Notes under the pieces: generated by a model
The model's input: only the letters and a program-made list of their open reading frames with translations
Databases searched by the model: none
What the model was told of the DNA's origin: nothing
Program-made: the position numbers and the translations under genes
Shown: positions 15,973 to 18,381 of the stretch, one piece after another
Numbering within the stretch: the stretch's first letter is position 1
How the letters are laid out: each line of letters starts with the position of its first letter
Source of the DNA: Verrucomicrobiales bacterium
GTDB lineage: Bacteria; Verrucomicrobiota; Verrucomicrobiia; Verrucomicrobiales; DEV007
Direction of reading: 5' to 3'
NCBI GenBank assembly: GCA_013911195.1
Contig: JACETS010000029.1
Location: 1 to 18,381, forward strand
DNA: 18,381 nucleotides

Positions 15973-16323
15973 CAGTTTTTTTTATTCAAAATTCCAAAAT
16001 TTTTTAAATTAGCGAGCTGCTTGATATATCAAAAAAAGGGATATTGCAGCCAAAAAGTGAGCTTATCAGTTATTTCTTTGTTGCTTACTGATTCGTAACT
16101 CATTCTAAATTAACTAGAAATGAAATAATCACCTTATGCTTAATATTTTACATATGTTAACTAAAAAACCTAATTTATGAATGTTTATATTCAAAAGATA
16201 ATTTGCTAATTCTTCCAAAAAAGCCTTGCGATTAGAGGCATTATTAGCGATCTTATTAAAGGATTATTAAGAATATTTCTTAATCACCCCCCCGACATTT
16301 TATTCACAAACAAAATACAGAAA
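15973..16323. other. Divergent AT-rich intergenic region with palindromes
   Basis: 351 bases between the TPR gene (minus) and the secreted repeat protein (plus), with no convincing ORF or RNA gene. It holds a perfect 12-base palindrome TTGATATATCAA (16021-16032), whose minus-strand half could also be a -35 box for the TPR gene; three TTATTA boxes at 16241, 16253 and 16264; a 17-base inverted repeat at 16267-16283; and a run of seven C at 16287-16293. The plus-strand promoter is not clear to me. Confidence 0.6.
16267..16283. promoter_or_regulatory. Inverted repeat, possible operator of the secreted-protein/OMP unit
   Basis: TTAAGAA (16267-16273), TAT, TTCTTAA (16277-16283): perfect 7-base arms, 40 bases before the ATG at 16324. 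It overlaps the last of three TTATTA boxes spaced 12 and 11 bases apart, roughly one helical turn each. The composition is too AT-rich to fold stably as RNA, so a DNA-binding site is the better guess. Confidence 0.35.
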
Positions 16324-16881
16324 ATGAAAAATAATTTATCCAAGCACTTATTGGCTCTATTACTCACTCTTGGTTTCGGTTTAACCGGTGCCTTAGGTGA
16401 AACAAAATATGCTTGTTCTGAAATTGGTAAAAAGGCCAAAGCTAGTGTAGCAGCTAAGCCATCATCAGCATCGTCAGTGGTTTCTAAACTCATCAAGCAG
16501 CATGAAGATTGTGTTTGTGCAATTGTCAAAGGTGCTATCGAGGCTGGTGGTGATGTTAAGAGTGTTGTCAAAGCCGCTGTCAAAGCCGCACCTACAAAAT
16601 CAGCAGTCGTGCACGAGTGTGCCGTTTCTGTTGCTCCAAAATCTGCTAAAGCAATTAGCGCGGCGATTGATGCCGTACTCGGCGATGGTGCTGACTTTGG
16701 TACTGAGCCAATCGTTGTAAGTGGTGTTTATCTCATTGCTCCAGTTGCTTCAGCTGGTGGTGGATCCGGTTTCTTCGGTCCCTTAACTGCTGAGGAGCTC
16801 GCCGCTCAGCAAGCCTTAATCGACAGGCTTCTTGGTAAGATAACAGAAACACCTACTACACCTACCGAGCCTGCTCAATAA
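16324..16881 (+). CDS. Secreted Ala/Lys/Val-rich helical-repeat protein of unknown function
   Basis: 185 residues. Signal peptide 1-25 (hydrophobic 8-24, cleavage likely after A-L-G25). The mature part has three cysteines exactly 34 residues apart (C31, C65, C99) plus C63. Between 68 and about 118 there are consecutive 14-16 residue units of the type V-K-x-A-x-x-A-x-P/G-x-x-x-x-V, consistent with short amphipathic helices. A Gly-rich turn follows (A-G-G-G-S-G-F-F-G about 142-150), then a helix (T-A-E-E-L-A-A-Q-Q-A-L-I-D-R-L-L) and a Thr/Pro-rich tail. I recall similar proteins at the front of polysaccharide loci in Verrucomicrobia but cannot name the family. It probably shares a transcript with the beta-barrel gene 55 bases downstream. 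Codons look more GC-rich than in neighbours, which may mean high expression. Confidence 0.75.
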   Translation: MKNNLSKHLLALLLTLGFGLTGALGETKYACSEIGKKAKASVAAKPSSASSVVSKLIKQHEDCVCAIVKGAIEAGGDVKSVVKAAVKAAPTKSAVVHECAVSVAPKSAKAISAAIDAVLGDGADFGTEPIVVSGVYLIAPVASAGGGSGFFGPLTAEELAAQQALIDRLLGKITETPTTPTEPAQ

Positions 16882-16912
16882 TCAAAATTTTACATTTTAA
16901 TTTATAGCCCCT

Positions 16913-16925
16913 TCCGTACAACGGA
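16913..16925 (+). promoter_or_regulatory. Small hairpin just upstream of the beta-barrel gene start
   Basis: TCCGT (16913-16917), ACA, ACGGA (16921-16925): a 5-base stem with a 3-base loop, ending 11 bases before the ATG at 16937. It encloses the only purine-rich GGA that might serve as a weak ribosome binding site. Confidence 0.2.
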
Positions 16926-16936
16926 CCTTAACAATA

Positions 16937-18139
16937 ATGAAAAAGCATACTCTCCTGATTCTAACGTTGCTTTCAACGGCTACCTTCGTGAATGGTCAAG
17001 GGCTTCTAAGCGTAGGTCAATCTGGGTCATTTGATGATTTTGACTCAAAACTTCCCTTCACTGCTACTATTACTGGTGATATTGGTTTTGACAGTAACGT
17101 TGGTAACAGACCAGATGGATACGAAGAAGAATCTGGTTACATCAGAGGCGGTGTCGGTGTTGCTTATGCTGGTGGTTCACGCACTACACACGTTGATCTA
17201 AATGCGAGACTTTCCACTCTTCATTATTTTGATCAGCCTGAGGCGCAGGGAGATGACAGTTTTCAAACCGGTAGATTAGGTCTTAAAATCTATCACAAAG
17301 CAAGCCCAACACTTACAATAGGTAATAGTGCATATTTAAGCCATGAAATTGAGCCTGACGATGCGATTGGAGCCTCAGCATCTAGACGCCTCGATCAATA
17401 CACTTATGGATACAATAGCTTATGGGTTTCTAATTCATGGACCAGAAGATTAAAAACTGTTACCAGGTATTCTGTGACAGGAATCGATTACGAGGGTCAG
17501 CTTGAATCAGTTGGTGAAGACCGTTTTACTCAAACTTTTTCTCAGGAAGTTCGCTATGTTCTAGATCGACTAACTTCTCTCGTTGGTGAATATAGAAGAG
17601 CCAATACTGACTACGACATTGTAAATCTCGATTACGATGCCAATTATCTTCTTGCTGGAGCTGACCATAAGTTCAGCGACAATGTTAGTGGTACTTTGCG
17701 ACTAGGTGGAGAAAATAGGGACTATGAGAGCAACGATGATGATGGCTGGAATCCATATGCGGAAGCCTCCTTGAGATATGAACTAAGTGACAGGACAAAC
17801 CTTGTTTGGTTCACTCGTTATGGATATGAGGATTCAGAAGTTTTTTATCATCTATCTGAATCAAGATCAGTATTTAGAACTGCTCTTAACGCTAACCATG
17901 CCTTTTCTGACAATGTGCGAGGCAAAGCTGGTTTGAGTTATCACACCAGTGACTACGATCGTGGTGTACTTTCAGAGCTCACCGAGTATGGCATCAGTTT
18001 GAATCTTGGTCTTAATTATCGACTAATGTCCAATACGGATGTTAATCTTGGTTATTCCATAACTCACCTTGCCTCTGATAGTGCTTTTCGTGAGTATGAC
18101 AGACACCGTCTCTGGGCTGGTTTAAGTGTCACATTTTAA
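16937..18139 (+). CDS. Outer-membrane beta-barrel protein of an exopolysaccharide-type locus
   Basis: 400 residues. Signal peptide 1-20 (cleavage near V-N-G-Q-G). The mature protein has regularly alternating polar/aromatic strands separated by acidic turns throughout, and ends in the C-terminal strand W-A-G-L-S-V-T-F with a terminal Phe, the recognition feature for outer-membrane barrel assembly. The first strand region (G-D-I-G-F-D-S-N-V-G) recalls the putative beta-barrel porin family found with exopolysaccharide and exosortase clusters. No cysteines were seen in the mature part. It lies after the secreted repeat protein and before a probable Wzz/tyrosine-kinase gene, so a role as outer-membrane pore or anchor for polysaccharide export is a reasonable inference, not shown by the sequence. 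A strong terminator follows 26 bases after the stop. Confidence 0.82.
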   Translation: MKKHTLLILTLLSTATFVNGQGLLSVGQSGSFDDFDSKLPFTATITGDIGFDSNVGNRPDGYEEESGYIRGGVGVAYAGGSRTTHVDLNARLSTLHYFDQPEAQGDDSFQTGRLGLKIYHKASPTLTIGNSAYLSHEIEPDDAIGASASRRLDQYTYGYNSLWVSNSWTRRLKTVTRYSVTGIDYEGQLESVGEDRFTQTFSQEVRYVLDRLTSLVGEYRRANTDYDIVNLDYDANYLLAGADHKFSDNVSGTLRLGGENRDYESNDDDGWNPYAEASLRYELSDRTNLVWFTRYGYEDSEVFYHLSESRSVFRTALNANHAFSDNVRGKAGLSYHTSDYDRGVLSELTEYGISLNLGLNYRLMSNTDVNLGYSITHLASDSAFREYDRHRLWAGLSVTF

Positions 18140-18165
18140 GTTTTCTTAAATATTTGATTTCTTTC

Positions 18166-18206
18166 ATACCCCCGTTCTCTATTTAGAAATGGGGGTATTT
18201 TTATTT
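18166..18206 (+). terminator. Rho-independent terminator after the beta-barrel gene
   Basis: Stem ATACCCCCGTT (18166-18176) pairs with AATGGGGGTAT (18188-18198), 11 pairs with one G-T wobble and an 11-base loop, followed by TTTTTATTT (18198-18206). This is the clearest terminator in the window and it separates the beta-barrel gene from the next gene. Confidence 0.9.
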
Positions 18207-18278
18207 AACGTTGAGAAATCTGTGGAATGATCTTACTTTGTTGCCTCCAAATTCATTTTAAATTCACCTCAACCTTAG

Positions 18279-18284
18279 TATATA
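18279..18284 (+). promoter_or_regulatory. Possible -10 element of the Wzz/BY-kinase gene
   Basis: TATATA at 18279-18284, six bases before the ATG at 18291; the hexamer 17 bases upstream is TTTTAA (18256-18261), a poor -35 box. The gene follows a terminator, so it needs its own promoter somewhere in 18207-18290. Confidence 0.3.
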
Positions 18285-18290
18285 TAAAAC

Positions 18291-18381
18291 ATGGCCAAAC
18301 AGAGCGAGACTAAGCTTCACGCACTTGATTATTGGCAGGTAGCTAGGAACCGATACGCCGTCATTCTGCTCACCTTTGCTT
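18291..18381 (+). CDS. Probable Wzz / tyrosine autokinase (polysaccharide chain-length) protein, 5' end only
   Basis: Thirty codons from an ATG at 18291 run open to the window edge. The product has a polar start with an L-H-A-L-D-Y-W-Q-V-A-R-N-R-Y segment followed by a hydrophobic stretch beginning A-V-I-L-L-T-F-A. This pattern (aromatic motif, basic residues, then a membrane helix) is the usual N-terminus of Wzz-domain chain-length regulators and BY-kinases of exopolysaccharide systems. Its position after a beta-barrel gene supports this. With only 30 residues the family call is tentative, and whether a kinase domain is present cannot be seen. Confidence 0.55.
   Translation, partial: MAKQSETKLHALDYWQVARNRYAVILLTFA

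Noticed and set aside
15722..16012. 96-codon plus-strand frame across the start of the TPR gene
   Set aside because: Antisense to the conserved two-helix anchor; low-complexity Ser/Thr/Lys translation.
16178..16193. TGAAT-N6-ATTCA inverted repeat as a CRP/FNR-type site
   Set aside because: Half sites do not match those consensus sequences and such arms are expected by chance in this AT-rich stretch.
16502..16720. 72-codon frame inside the secreted repeat protein gene
   Set aside because: Shifted-frame shadow of the Ala/Lys-rich repeat; no signal peptide or start context.
1..18381. tRNA, rRNA, CRISPR arrays, transposases, phage genes
   Set aside because: No cloverleaf-type sequence, spaced direct repeats or mobile-element proteins were seen on either strand.

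Overview
The window looks like chromosomal DNA from an AT-rich bacterium, most likely a Verrucomicrobiota (Opitutales-like, probably marine). Four things point there: the long, insert-containing form of IspG (shared with Chlamydiae, Bacteroidetes and plants); a small cytochrome-type haem domain joined to leucine-rich repeats, as often seen in the Planctomycetes-Verrucomicrobia group; an Ala/Lys-rich secreted repeat protein followed by a beta-barrel protein; and the N-terminus of an apparent chain-length or tyrosine-kinase protein at the right edge. This assignment is recognition from memory, not a database result. Shine-Dalgarno sequences are nearly absent before the start codons.

Left edge (1-1874, minus strand): a DUF1028 protein, a short-chain dehydrogenase resembling DHRS11 and a MarR-type regulator (cut by the window) read in the same direction, probably as one transcript. 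A 93-base divergent promoter region (1875-1967) separates them from the plus-strand block.

Middle (1968-15350, plus strand): aroC, a CvpA-like membrane protein with a nonapeptide-repeat tail, and gatB form a tight run. Next come two exported proteins, a cytochrome-LRR protein and a lipoprotein polysaccharide deacetylase. A divergent dynamin-like GTPase with paired C-terminal membrane segments follows, then cdsA, dxr, rseP, ispG and trmB. This last group is an envelope and isoprenoid cluster: CDP-diacylglycerol for phospholipids, two MEP-pathway steps, and the site-2 protease that classically sits beside dxr and cdsA. uppS, usually upstream of cdsA, is not in the window; the GTPase-like gene occupies that place.

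Right part (15376-18381): a membrane-anchored TPR protein on the minus strand ends 25 bases from trmB. A 351-base AT-rich divergent intergenic region follows, with palindromes and evenly spaced TTATTA boxes. Then come a secreted helical-repeat protein and an outer-membrane beta-barrel protein, closed by a strong rho-independent terminator, and finally the first 30 codons of a probable Wzz/BY-kinase protein. This appears to be the front end of an exopolysaccharide export locus.

Most distinctive points: the GTPase-like protein with degenerate G3 and G4 motifs beside phospholipid synthesis; several sigma70-like promoters whose predicted transcription start coincides with the start codon (possible leaderless mRNAs); and the two repeat-containing proteins of unknown function. 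No tRNA, rRNA, CRISPR array, insertion sequence or phage gene was seen.
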